Source of the DNA: an uncultured Nitrospinaceae bacterium
GTDB lineage: Bacteria; Nitrospinota; Nitrospinia; Nitrospinales; VA-1
Reading direction: 5' to 3'
NCBI GenBank assembly: GCA_938073925.1
Contig: CALJGH010000240.1
Coordinates: forward strand, 1 to 6,236
Length of the DNA stretch: 6,236 nt
Positions 1 through 6,109 of this stretch are shown piece by piece. The notes under the pieces are model-generated. The model saw only the letters and a program-made list of their open reading frames with translations. It made no database searches and was not told where the DNA came from. Every line of letters begins with the position of its first letter. Positions within the stretch are counted from its first letter, which is position 1. Both the position numbers and the translations under genes were made by a program.

Positions 1-228
1 CGAGACGCAGAAACCTGGGAATCGCTTCCGTTGGAACGAAATATCCCCACTTTTATTGTTCATGGTTTGCACGATGAGACAGTGGATATACAGGAGTCGA
101 GAAACTTTGTTAGCAAGCACCCTTGGTGCCAGTTGCGTGAATTGGATAGCGATCACGGTTTTCTGTCTTCGGTTGACTGGGTTGTGGAAGATTGCATTCG
201 ATTTTTTAAAAAACAGAGCTTGTTATAG
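1..228 (+). CDS. alpha/beta hydrolase, C-terminal part (5' end outside window)
   Basis: The frame is open from base 1 and ends at TAG 226-228, giving 75 residues of a protein that starts to the left of the window. A TTG at 31 could be read as a start, but the upstream codons continue in frame and the family needs a far longer N-terminal part, so this is a partial gene. What is visible is the C-terminal third of an alpha/beta hydrolase fold. The strand IPTFIVHGLHDETVDI carries the typical HGxxD segment with the acid residue of the triad, and DSDHGF carries the catalytic histidine near the end, followed by a last helix (VEDCIRFFKK). The nucleophile elbow GxSxG would lie upstream. Spacing and motifs fit small serine esterases/thioesterases of the YqiA or carboxylesterase kind; the substrate cannot be told. 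It converges on the - strand POTRA gene. Confidence 0.8.
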   Translation, partial: RDAETWESLPLERNIPTFIVHGLHDETVDIQESRNFVSKHPWCQLRELDSDHGFLSSVDWVVEDCIRFFKKQSLL

Positions 229-322
229 GGGACACAATATTTGGTCATCTTTATCGGGAAGGATACTCGGGTAAAAAAGCGCAAATTGCCGGTTTTCTTT
301 CAGCCCTCTGATAAAGCTGCAT
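229..322. other. convergent intergenic gap, no clear terminator
   Basis: This is a 94-bp gap between the stop of the hydrolase (+) and the stop of the POTRA gene (-). I looked for a shared bidirectional terminator and found only A/T runs (for example around 271-276 and 293-300) around a weak, unconvincing fold near GCGCAAATTGCC. No gene is seen here. Confidence 0.5.
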
Positions 323-1051
323 TTAATAGGCATTTCTTTCAAAAGGAGTTATTTCACCATACTCCATGACCTTATGTTCCTCTGCTTCTAATTCTTTTTT
401 GCTTGCCGCTATCTGAACGCGTTTTCTCATTTCTACAATTCTTTGAGCCTCTTCCTTGGCATCAGCAATATTTTTTTCTCTATAGTTTTTTACTGCAGTC
501 GCAATTTTTTCTCTCATGACTTTTTTCTTTTGTGACTGAATTTCCTCAATGCGGGTTCTTTGATTTCCCACCAGATAAGAAATTACTACCTCTTCATTTA
601 TCTTTATTTTTCTATATCCTTTAACAAGTTTGCGGATAGCTTCCTCTTTTTGCTGTTCGGTCGTCTTCATATTGAAGTCCCAGTCGAGTTTGTAGACAGC
701 GAGTTCGGCGCGGGCGGCACCATGGCGATATTCCTTCTGTTCATCTACTTTTAAAGTCAGGGTACCGTTTTTAACTTTCAACATTGAATGGGAGTCCACC
801 ATCGGGTGACCATGAAAACGATAAACGGAGCGCAGTTCCCTGGCTGCAAGGTCCATAATGAAGGGATTCATTTTAAGACCGTTACCCAGATCAAAATGCT
901 CCCGCAACAATTGTGCGTCGATCAAGGTATTGCCTTTAATACGAATCTTTTTTACAAAAGGCTCGCTTGCCGACGATAGTTGGGCAAATCCTATTATAAG
1001 TAAGCTTGTGAAAAACGTTGCTTTAATTATTTTTGTTTTTAAAAGATTCAT
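323..1051 (-). CDS. stand-alone POTRA-domain periplasmic protein with charged helical tail
   Basis: A 242-residue protein. Residues 1-28 form a signal peptide (Lys-rich start, hydrophobic TFFTSLLIIGFAQL, then SSA-S as likely cleavage site), so the protein is exported to the periplasm. Residues ~31-104 read as one POTRA domain: FVKKIRIKGNTLIDAQLL (strand 1 plus the conserved G-N-T turn and helix 1), a second helix with RELRSVYRFHGHP (the usual 'Y...G.P/Y' turn), then strands LKVKNGTLTLKVDE. This matches the POTRA repeats of two-partner-secretion and BamA-type porins, but no second POTRA and no beta-barrel follows. Instead residues ~110-242 are charged and helical, rich in K/E/R, probably partly coiled coil. 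Its ATG (1051-1049) shares one base with the TAA of the upstream molybdoenzyme fragment (TAATG), with TTGGAAAAAG upstream as a weak ribosome site. This layout suggests former or current translational coupling. Exact function is unknown; an accessory envelope role is inference. Confidence 0.75.
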   Translation of the reverse strand: MNLLKTKIIKATFFTSLLIIGFAQLSSASEPFVKKIRIKGNTLIDAQLLREHFDLGNGLKMNPFIMDLAARELRSVYRFHGHPMVDSHSMLKVKNGTLTLKVDEQKEYRHGAARAELAVYKLDWDFNMKTTEQQKEEAIRKLVKGYRKIKINEEVVISYLVGNQRTRIEEIQSQKKKVMREKIATAVKNYREKNIADAKEEAQRIVEMRKRVQIAASKKELEAEEHKVMEYGEITPFERNAY

Positions 1052-1557
1052 TATTCTTTTTCCAAAATAACTTCGATAGATTTAAACGAAGGCATTTTTG
1101 ATTGTGGATCGGAATTTCTTGGAACCAGTATATTGCTTTCTGGATAGTACATCATGATATTACCTTCTTTGATAGGGTAGGCGACTGCTTTCTGCCCTAT
1201 CATCATCCCCGTTGTGTTTTTTACTGTTACCTGGTTGTTTTCAGGTAAACCCAATGCCGTCATATCGTTTTTATTCATCAAGACAACATCTCTTCTAGAA
1301 ATAACGTGATAACGGTCTACCATGTCTTAAACCATGATGTTGAACTGGCCTTCAGATTGAAACGGCATCAAAATGAACCTGTTTTGGCTACTCTCCCTAA
1401 CGGCAGGATTGGGACAGACTTTAAAATAAGCTTTCCCTTCAGATACCGGGAATTCAGATGGGTTCGATTTTACTCCGTGGCATCTGTCCAGGATATAGTT
1501 CGATAATGCGTGTCGTTTTCCTTCAAGAGCAAAGGCTATACCAGGCGGCCGCTCCAT
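1051..1557 (-). pseudogene. C-terminal remnant of FdhF/YdeP-type molybdopterin oxidoreductase, in-frame stop
   Basis: One reading frame, 168 codons before the final TAA, is broken only by a TAA at 1329-1327. Before it the frame gives EGKAYFKVCPNPAV...NRFILMPFQSEGQFNIMV. After it comes a short linker, then RRDVVLMNKNDMTALGL, NQVTVKNTTG and EGNIMMYYPESNILVPR ending in PSFKSIEVILEKE. These are the successive landmarks of the C-terminal molybdopterin-dinucleotide-binding domain of the FdhF/YdeP (formate dehydrogenase alpha-like) family. In relatives the segment GQFNxMV is followed directly by an aromatic/acidic stretch, so the TAA most simply replaces a Tyr codon (TAT/TAC to TAA). Full-length members exceed 700 residues; the Fe-S and catalytic parts are absent here. 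Homology is clear from about codon 38; the first ~35 residues (from MERPPGIAF) may belong to foreign sequence. The piece after the stop has ATG 1323 but no Shine-Dalgarno. A sequencing error at the stop cannot be excluded, but the missing 5' portion makes a dead gene most likely. Confidence 0.75.
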
Positions 1558-1569
1558 TCTAGTTCTCCT
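1558..1569 (-). promoter_or_regulatory. strong Shine-Dalgarno before the molybdoenzyme remnant
   Basis: On the - strand AGGAG (1569-1565) lies 7 bases before ATG 1557-1555. This is a better ribosome site than those of the intact genes batC, batD and batE here. The frame has a stop at 1605-1603, so ATG 1557 would be a genuine first start for a 76-residue product ending at the internal TAA. Confidence 0.45.
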
Positions 1570-1886
1570 GGAGTTTACTTTGATAATTCTGCTATGGAGT
1601 AATCAAAAAGAATTGTTCTGACAAGGCTCCCGGCATATCAGAGGCCTGCGCTACAAAGGATTTATTACAAACAGCAGGGAAGTGACCTTGCTCATCTCCC
1701 ATACCCCCTTTACTGCGCACCCATACCAAGGACACAACTCTTACAGTTGTTACGCGAAGCAAGTGCGAGCAACATGGGCCAGAGACCGCAAGCAAGGCGT
1801 GCTATTTTAAGGGAATAGTGAACCGCTCCCTATCCACCTGTTTTTCGCGGTAGAGCCGACGGAATACTACTGTTAAAGGGAAGGAT
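1558..1886. other. unexplained ~330-bp segment between batE and the molybdoenzyme remnant
   Basis: This stretch is visibly more GC-rich than its surroundings and holds no recognisable gene. On the - strand one frame encodes 67 residues (1795-1592, beginning MLAVSGPCCSHLL and ending EQFFLITP). It has no ribosome site, unusual Cys/Val/Ser-rich composition and no family that I recognise. The same frame continues upstream past one stop as RLYREKQVDRERFTIPLK, which looks protein-like but is unassigned. A 6-bp perfect stem ACAACT/AGTTGT with a 5-base loop sits at 1734-1750, and several TTGCT-containing near-repeats lie at 1747-1800. The position, replacing the missing 5' part of a molybdoenzyme gene, suggests an inserted or rearranged piece such as a decayed mobile element, but I see no terminal inverted repeats or transposase motifs. 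Confidence 0.4.
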
Positions 1887-1908
1887 TCAGACTTCTAAAG
1901 AATCCTTC
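1880..1908 (-). terminator. inverted repeat at the batE stop, possible operon-end terminator
   Basis: GAAGGATTC (1880-1888) and GAATCCTTC (1900-1908) are perfect 9-bp arms around an 11-base loop. The structure spans the last codons and the TGA of batE, where the bat gene run ends. On the - strand it is followed by CCTTTAAC rather than a clean T run, so intrinsic termination would be weak; it may act as a 3'-end stabilising hairpin instead. Confidence 0.4.
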
Positions 1909-2630
1909 GGAATCCAGCCTTTTTTCTTTGAATCGAGCTGGACTTCAACCCAGCCTTGCCGTTCATCGGTTATATTGACAAGCGCACCTTCGTGTAATTC
2001 AAACAGAGTTATATTCGAAGCATCGAGACCCGATTTAACCGAAACCGTTTTTGCAAGCACAACACCTGTCCTAGAACTGGACTCAAGATGCAGTTTAACG
2101 CCGATTGCAACAAAGGCAAGTAAGAGTGAAAATAAAATTGAATTCCGAACTAGCCTCAAGAAGTCTGTCCGAAAATAAAACCATGCTGTCAAGATCAACC
2201 AAAAAGTTAGATTAATGGCAAGCGCGAAATTGATGTTTTCGTTTACACTTAGATCGCTGACCCAAAAAAATAAAGTGGCGAGTGTGTCGGGCGGAGGAGG
2301 CATTATTTTGTCGCGAGTTTGTTGAATCGCATAGTTCAAGTTTGCTTGCAGGTTCTCATCGCGTGGGATTAGCTTTTGCGCGCGAATATAATTAAGAATG
2401 GCTGGCCCGATTTTACCAAGTCGAATATAAGTGTTTCCTAAGTTGTAGTAAAGGTGGCCGTTGTTGAATCCTCTTTCTCTAAGAGACTCATAAGAGTCTG
2501 CTGCTTGCAGATAGTTATTGCTAGCATATAGGTCGTTTGCGCGAGCAACCTCGTTCATGAAATCCTCCGCATGAACCAGAGCAGTGTTCCAGAGCAGAAT
2601 AAATAAGGAAATGAGAATTTTTTTGCTCAC
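1887..2630 (-). CDS. batE: BatE-like protein: TPR, two membrane helices, bacterial SH3 domain
   Basis: A 247-residue protein. Residues 1-21 are a signal peptide or signal anchor (KKILISLFILLWNTALVHA-ED). Residues ~24-92 carry TPR units: ANDLYASNNYLQAADSYESL, then HLYYNLGNTYIRLGKIGPAI with the canonical N-L-G-N-T-Y and following G-K-I spacing. A Pro-rich PPPPDT linker (111-116) leads to two hydrophobic helices (~134-152 and ~163-180). Residues ~186-247 form an SH3-like domain (VVLAKTVSVKSG, LHEGALVNI, GWVEVQLDSKKKGWIPKDSLEV). This order of domains is that of BatE, a member of the Bat complex thought to act at the inner membrane/periplasm in stress tolerance. The start is GTG 2630-2628, chosen because it overlaps the batD stop as GTGA, a translational-coupling junction, and yields an exact signal sequence. 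It is the last gene of the bat run. Confidence 0.88.
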   Translation of the reverse strand: MSKKILISLFILLWNTALVHAEDFMNEVARANDLYASNNYLQAADSYESLRERGFNNGHLYYNLGNTYIRLGKIGPAILNYIRAQKLIPRDENLQANLNYAIQQTRDKIMPPPPDTLATLFFWVSDLSVNENINFALAINLTFWLILTAWFYFRTDFLRLVRNSILFSLLLAFVAIGVKLHLESSSRTGVVLAKTVSVKSGLDASNITLFELHEGALVNITDERQGWVEVQLDSKKKGWIPKDSLEV

Positions 2631-4402
2631 GATTTTTTCTCTAGAATTTTAATAATGTTCTGAGATTCATTTAGTAGTTCAAGATTGTTTCCTGAGGAAA
2701 CGGGGGTGTATTGTAGGGCCTCATATTTTTCCAAAAGTTTTCGGGTCTCATTGGCTGCGTTGTCCTGGTAATCGGATTCTTTTAGCTTCTGTTCAACTTC
2801 TGCGGCGGTAATGGCTTTACCCTGCATATTCAGCTTATCGCCTATGTACTCGCGGAGTATTTCCGAGAGTTTACTTACAAACTCCTTTGGTTCAGACTTT
2901 TGAGAGCGCGTTAGATTCTCCAGTTTTTGCGAGGCTGTTTTATAAGCTTTTTGGTTTCTGTAAAAAGCCACATCGGTGGTCCAACGTTTTTGTTTGCGGA
3001 TAAAAAATGCAGCCATTACAAAAAGCAGAGCAGGGAAGACGAATCTGATTAAAGTAGAAGTGCCTATTTCATTATTAACATTTTGAAAGTCATTCAATTG
3101 AGTATGTATAGGCAGTATATCCTCTGCGAGAATTTCTATTTCTGTTTTTTTAAGGTTATTGTTGATCGAGTTGGATTGGACATGGTTTAAAGTTTCCTCC
3201 GTAGACGAGGGGCGAACGGTCAAGATGATAGGTCGAGTTTTAATCTGCCGATAAAATTTTGCTTCGGGATCGAAGTAGTCCAGAGTGAGCGTGGGTAAAG
3301 TTACGGTTCCTGATTTTAAGGGGACCAAAGCAAATTTGAATGTTTTCTGTCCTGTTATTTGATTTGCAGCAACAGCTTGTTTAAATTCGGGCTTGTCGGG
3401 GTAAACTTTGAACTGAAGATTTAGGTCGGGTTCAGGGAAGATGACTCCGCGAATATTGCCTTTGCCGGAAACAGTGATCGTTAGGGTGGTGGTATCTCCT
3501 ACTTCGAGATCGTTTTTTCCCAAGTTTGCCTGGATATTAAATTGGCCGATGATATTTTTAAAATCCCGAGGCTTGTTTTTTTCGGGTAATGCTAAAATTT
3601 TCACAGATAGAGGTTTGGATCGCAAAACCTTATGCTCGGCGCGAATTCCCTGACCAAAAAAAGGGTCGTTGAAAAACCCTCTGCGGTTAGATCGGGTGCG
3701 ATGATATATGTCCAGATCCAGCATGGCAGCGGGGATTGCTGCTTTACCAGGTTTAATAGGAAAGAGCGCTACAGATATTTCTTGTACTTGATATTGGATT
3801 CCGTTTATTACACTTTGATAGGTTTTTGCTTTTCCCAATTCTTCCTTTTGAAAATGTGATGCTCCAAAAGGCATACTCAGATCAAGATTTTTTGCTTCGA
3901 CTCTGTGAAATAATTTAAATGAATAAATCAACTGCTCACCAACAAAGGCTGTTTTTTTTGATACATTCGTTTCAACAAATACCGATTTGTCTGCAGACTG
4001 ATTTTGTACTGTAGGTTTCTGCACGACAATTGTAATAGGATTGGTAGTATAAATTTTTCCGTTTGCTCTTATGCGAGCCGATCCGATTTTGAATTGTCCG
4101 ATATTCATAGGTGTTAAGCGGTATTTATGTGTGATGGAGACACTGCGCTTAAAGTTTATAATCTGCGTCGATGAGGAAGTCCCTGAAGATGTTACGCGAA
4201 AATCAGGCAAAGATGGCAATTCCGGAGGTGGCGTATTTTGCGTTCCTTGTATGGTAATAGATAATTGCAGATTATCTTCCAAAGTGATCTGATTTCGATC
4301 AACCGAAGCAAGAGCCCTAATATCTTCGGCAAAGACGGGTGAACTCAGACCCATGCAAAGAAGAAGAAATAATAATGCGGCCTTGTTGAAAAATAGTTTC
4401 AT
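2627..4402 (-). CDS. batD: BatD, large periplasmic beta-rich protein with one membrane anchor
   Basis: Taking ATG 4402-4400 gives 591 residues; the preceding in-frame TTG at 4405 would add one residue, and ATG is preferred. Numbered from the TTG, residues 1-26 are a signal peptide (FFNKAALLFLLLCMGL...PVFA-ED). Next comes the typical BatD opening: ALASVDRNQITLEDNLQLSITIQG, then PPELPSLPDFRVTSSGTSSSTQIIN and THKYRLTPMNIGQFKIGSARI. Repeated Ig-like beta modules continue to ~398 (for example AFVGEQLIYSFKLF, and LEVGDTTTLTITVSGKGNIRG). A single transmembrane helix lies at ~451-470 (TLIRFVFPALLFVMAAFFI), followed by a basic stop-transfer RKQKRW and a ~120-residue cytoplasmic helical tail with SKLSEILREYIGDKL, as in this family. 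BatD is the scaffold-like periplasmic component of the Bat system; its molecular action is not firmly known. It follows batC by 4 bases with no good ribosome site (translation probably coupled) and overlaps batE by 4 bases. Confidence 0.92.
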   Translation of the reverse strand: MKLFFNKAALLFLLLCMGLSSPVFAEDIRALASVDRNQITLEDNLQLSITIQGTQNTPPPELPSLPDFRVTSSGTSSSTQIINFKRSVSITHKYRLTPMNIGQFKIGSARIRANGKIYTTNPITIVVQKPTVQNQSADKSVFVETNVSKKTAFVGEQLIYSFKLFHRVEAKNLDLSMPFGASHFQKEELGKAKTYQSVINGIQYQVQEISVALFPIKPGKAAIPAAMLDLDIYHRTRSNRRGFFNDPFFGQGIRAEHKVLRSKPLSVKILALPEKNKPRDFKNIIGQFNIQANLGKNDLEVGDTTTLTITVSGKGNIRGVIFPEPDLNLQFKVYPDKPEFKQAVAANQITGQKTFKFALVPLKSGTVTLPTLTLDYFDPEAKFYRQIKTRPIILTVRPSSTEETLNHVQSNSINNNLKKTEIEILAEDILPIHTQLNDFQNVNNEIGTSTLIRFVFPALLFVMAAFFIRKQKRWTTDVAFYRNQKAYKTASQKLENLTRSQKSEPKEFVSKLSEILREYIGDKLNMQGKAITAAEVEQKLKESDYQDNAANETRKLLEKYEALQYTPVSSGNNLELLNESQNIIKILEKKS

Positions 4403-4406
4403 CAAA

Positions 4407-5174
4407 TTACCAATTACTACCTTGATAGGATTGTGCGGCTTTAGCTTTTCCAGCTTGCATGCGGCTGATATTTTTTAAATCCTCAGAAAGGTTTCCTAGT
4501 AACTGTTCTGCCTCTTCCTGACTTAATTCTTTTGCTTGTGCAGATTCACTCTGATTATTATTTTCTTGCGGCTGTTTTTCTCCCGTTTGAGGCTCTTCAC
4601 CTTTTTGTGGTTCTTGTTTTTTGGATTCTTGATTTTCTTCTTTCTTCGAAGAGTCCTTTTCTGAGGAATCGTCTTTTTCTGAATCAGATGAATCTTTTTT
4701 GTCAGAATTTTGTTTTTGTTCTTCCTTCTTTTTTAATTGCTCTCGGACAAATTCCAGATTGAATTTGGCATCCATGTCTGAGGGGTCCAGGGTAAGTACT
4801 TTTTTATATGCCGCCTCGGCTTCTTCTAGTTTACCTATTTTGAAAAGGGTATTGCCGGAGTTATATAGCGAATTCTTTTTGAGTTTGGGATCAGAGTTTT
4901 CCAAAGCCGCATGCGTGTAATCTTGAAGCGCCTTCTTAAATTTTTCCTGTTTGTAGTAAGAGCTTCCCAGGTTGTAGTTGAGGCGTGGATCGTCAGGTCG
5001 ACTCGAACGGGCTTGAGAAAAGTTTTTTTCTGCTTCGGGGAAAAGGCCTTCTTGATATTGATTCAGGCCTTCTTGAATATTTGCGTCTGCCGGGTCGGCA
5101 GATACGGGGGAGTTTGTCAGTAAAACAAAAAGCCCAACAACGAGAATCCGTCTGACTCGAAGTTTGCGAAACAT
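4407..5174 (-). CDS. batC: BatC, TPR protein with charged low-complexity linker
   Basis: A 255-residue protein. Residues 1-26 form a signal peptide or anchor (RKLRVRRILVVGLFVLLTNSPVSA-D). Three TPR units follow at about 28-61 (IQEGLNQYQEGLFPEAEKNF), 62-95 (PRLNYNLGSSYYKQEKFKKAL) and 101-134 (SLYNSGNTLFKIGKLEEAEAAYKKVLTLDP). Residues ~147-215 are an extreme K/E/S/D/Q linker. The C-terminus has a conserved-looking amphipathic stretch, LSQEEAEQLLGNLSEDL, as in BatC proteins or the TPR half of fused BatB/C proteins. Here BatC is a separate gene, and the gene just upstream is ybhL, not batB. The start ATG 5174-5172 is supported by the exact signal sequence, but no Shine-Dalgarno is evident; a stable hairpin ends 20 bases before it. 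TPRs suggest protein-protein assembly of the Bat complex at the inner membrane or periplasm. Confidence 0.88.
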   Translation of the reverse strand: MFRKLRVRRILVVGLFVLLTNSPVSADPADANIQEGLNQYQEGLFPEAEKNFSQARSSRPDDPRLNYNLGSSYYKQEKFKKALQDYTHAALENSDPKLKKNSLYNSGNTLFKIGKLEEAEAAYKKVLTLDPSDMDAKFNLEFVREQLKKKEEQKQNSDKKDSSDSEKDDSSEKDSSKKEENQESKKQEPQKGEEPQTGEKQPQENNNQSESAQAKELSQEEAEQLLGNLSEDLKNISRMQAGKAKAAQSYQGSNW

Positions 5175-5194
5175 AAAGTTTAGTGTGTGAAAGA

Positions 5195-5216
5195 GATTCC
5201 CGCCGAAGCGAGAATC
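5195..5216 (-). terminator. cUUCGg hairpin between ybhL and batC (attenuator or stabiliser)
   Basis: On the - strand GATTCTCGC-TTCG-GCGGGAATC forms a 9-bp stem (one G-U pair) closed by the very stable C(UUCG)G tetraloop, the only strong RNA fold in the 71-bp gap. It is followed by TCTCTTTCAC, a pyrimidine-rich but not uniform U tract, so it may be a partial terminator that lowers readthrough from ybhL into batC. It could equally be a processing or stability element. Confidence 0.5.
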
Positions 5217-5245
5217 ATAATGTAAATTGGATTGAAAAAATGCGG

Positions 5246-5947
5246 TTATCTTCTATCTCCCATGAGCCTTAGAAGCATCAGAAAGAGGTTGATGAAATCT
5301 AGATAAAGTGTGAGTGCACCACGAATTGCTTCTTTGGTGTCTTCATCGGTTCCTTCGTTACCAAGGATATTCATCTCTTTAATTTTTTGCGTGTCGTAAG
5401 CGGTTAATCCGACAAAGATCAGTACACCTGCATAGGTAATGATCATATGCATCATGGAGCTTTGCATGAAAATATTTACTACAGAAGCAATGATAATTCC
5501 GATAAGACCCATGAATAAAAAGCTACCCCATGAGGTTAGATCTTTCTTGGTGGTATATCCATAGAAACTCATTGCACCAAAGGTGCCTGCCGTGACCATA
5601 AATGTTGAGGTGATGGAGGCAGCGGTGTAAACCACGAACAATGTAGAGAAGGTTATCCCGGTTAAGCCGGCATAAAGAAAAAATATCCCGGTGGCTTGGC
5701 TAACGCCCATTTGCATAACTCGGGATGCAAGCCAGAATACCAGACCGATTTGAGCAACAATGAGAACAATCGGGATGATAGGATTGCCCATAACGATATT
5801 GAAAAATGTTGGAGTATTGGCAACATAATAAGCCATAAAACCGGTAATACCGAGTCCGGCTGCCATCCAGTTATAGACACGTACCATAAACCGTTGCTGT
5901 TCAGCAGCTACGGCATCTATGCTCATGGTTCGAGGGGAGTTTTGCAT
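5246..5947 (-). CDS. ybhL: Bax inhibitor-1 family membrane protein (YbhL type)
   Basis: A 233-residue integral membrane protein, very close in length and motifs to E. coli YbhL (234 residues). Six to seven hydrophobic helices run from ~28 to ~230. Family landmarks are visible: VYTAASITSTFMVTAGTFGAMSFYGYTTKKDL (108-137), FVGLTAYDTQKIKEM (178-192) and GALTLYLDFINLFLMLLR (210-227). Asp185 and Asp217 correspond in position to the aspartates that form the pH-sensing/Ca2+-leak dyad in Bacillus YetJ, the structurally known bacterial homologue. The paralogue YccA is known to interact with the FtsH protease; such a link here is inference. Start ATG 5947-5945 is preceded by AAAGGA with an 8-base spacer, a good ribosome site. 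The gene lies between the batB end and batC, on the same strand, with its own likely promoter. Confidence 0.93.
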   Translation of the reverse strand: MQNSPRTMSIDAVAAEQQRFMVRVYNWMAAGLGITGFMAYYVANTPTFFNIVMGNPIIPIVLIVAQIGLVFWLASRVMQMGVSQATGIFFLYAGLTGITFSTLFVVYTAASITSTFMVTAGTFGAMSFYGYTTKKDLTSWGSFLFMGLIGIIIASVVNIFMQSSMMHMIITYAGVLIFVGLTAYDTQKIKEMNILGNEGTDEDTKEAIRGALTLYLDFINLFLMLLRLMGDRR

Positions 5948-6016
5948 TATTTTTTTCCTTTCAATACGTTAAATCATCAAAAAGGTTTTTTTAAGCCTTT
6001 TTCAAGTGCTACTTAT

Positions 6017-6045
6017 TGGATAAAACTTCAGTCTAGCGCTGTCAA
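6017..6045 (-). promoter_or_regulatory. sigma70-type promoter for ybhL
   Basis: A perfect -35 TTGACA (6045-6040), a 17-base spacer, then TATCCA (6022-6017) as a weak -10. Transcription would start near 6010, giving a ~60-base leader to the ybhL ATG. That leader contains an A/U-rich 7-bp stem (AAAAAGG at 6002-5996 pairing with CCTTTTT at 5985-5979). The promoter would let ybhL and batCDE be expressed apart from batB. Confidence 0.5.
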
Positions 6046-6057
6046 GGTCTTGCGCTA
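6034..6057. promoter_or_regulatory. dyad overlapping the ybhL -35 box, candidate operator
   Basis: TAGCGC (6034-6039) and GCGCTA (6052-6057) are perfect 6-bp inverted arms separated by 12 bases that include the entire -35 hexamer. A regulator bound here would block RNA polymerase. The outer bases (TTAGCGC...GCGCTAG on the - strand) faintly resemble the HrcA/CIRCE arms TTAGCACTC/GAGTGCTAA, but only about 6 of 9 positions agree per arm and the spacer is a base short, so the regulator is not identified. Confidence 0.35.
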
Positions 6058-6109
6058 AATTTATTACGTTTCATTCTATCAAAATCCAGAAGATAAAGTT
6101 AGGTCATTT

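Noticed and set aside
1051..1323. 90-residue frame as an independent small gene
   Set aside because: ATG 1323 lacks a Shine-Dalgarno and starts inside a conserved domain whose first half is in the same frame upstream; treated as part of one broken gene.
1306..1506. 66-residue + strand open frame
   Set aside because: It is antisense to the conserved molybdopterin-binding domain remnant, has no ribosome site and no recognisable motif.
1541..1560. GCGGCCGC (NotI) next to CTCCATTCTAG as possible cloning-vector contamination
   Set aside because: The flanks do not match a polylinker that I recognise, and the reading frame runs through the site toward the molybdoenzyme sequence.
1592..1795. 67-residue open frame on the - strand (MLAVSGPCCSHLL...)
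   Set aside because: No ribosome site, no recognised family, and open frame of this length is not surprising; described only as part of the unexplained segment.
5979..6002. AAAAAGG/CCTTTTT inverted repeat as an intrinsic terminator on the + strand
   Set aside because: Stem is almost all A-T with a 10-base loop and no gene ends into it on the + strand; more likely a chance fold in the ybhL leader.
5696..6058. 120-residue + strand open frame overlapping the ybhL start and leader
   Set aside because: Longest antisense frame, but it runs over the well-supported ybhL N-terminus and the promoter, has no ribosome site or domain, and its composition is that of a reverse-strand shadow.
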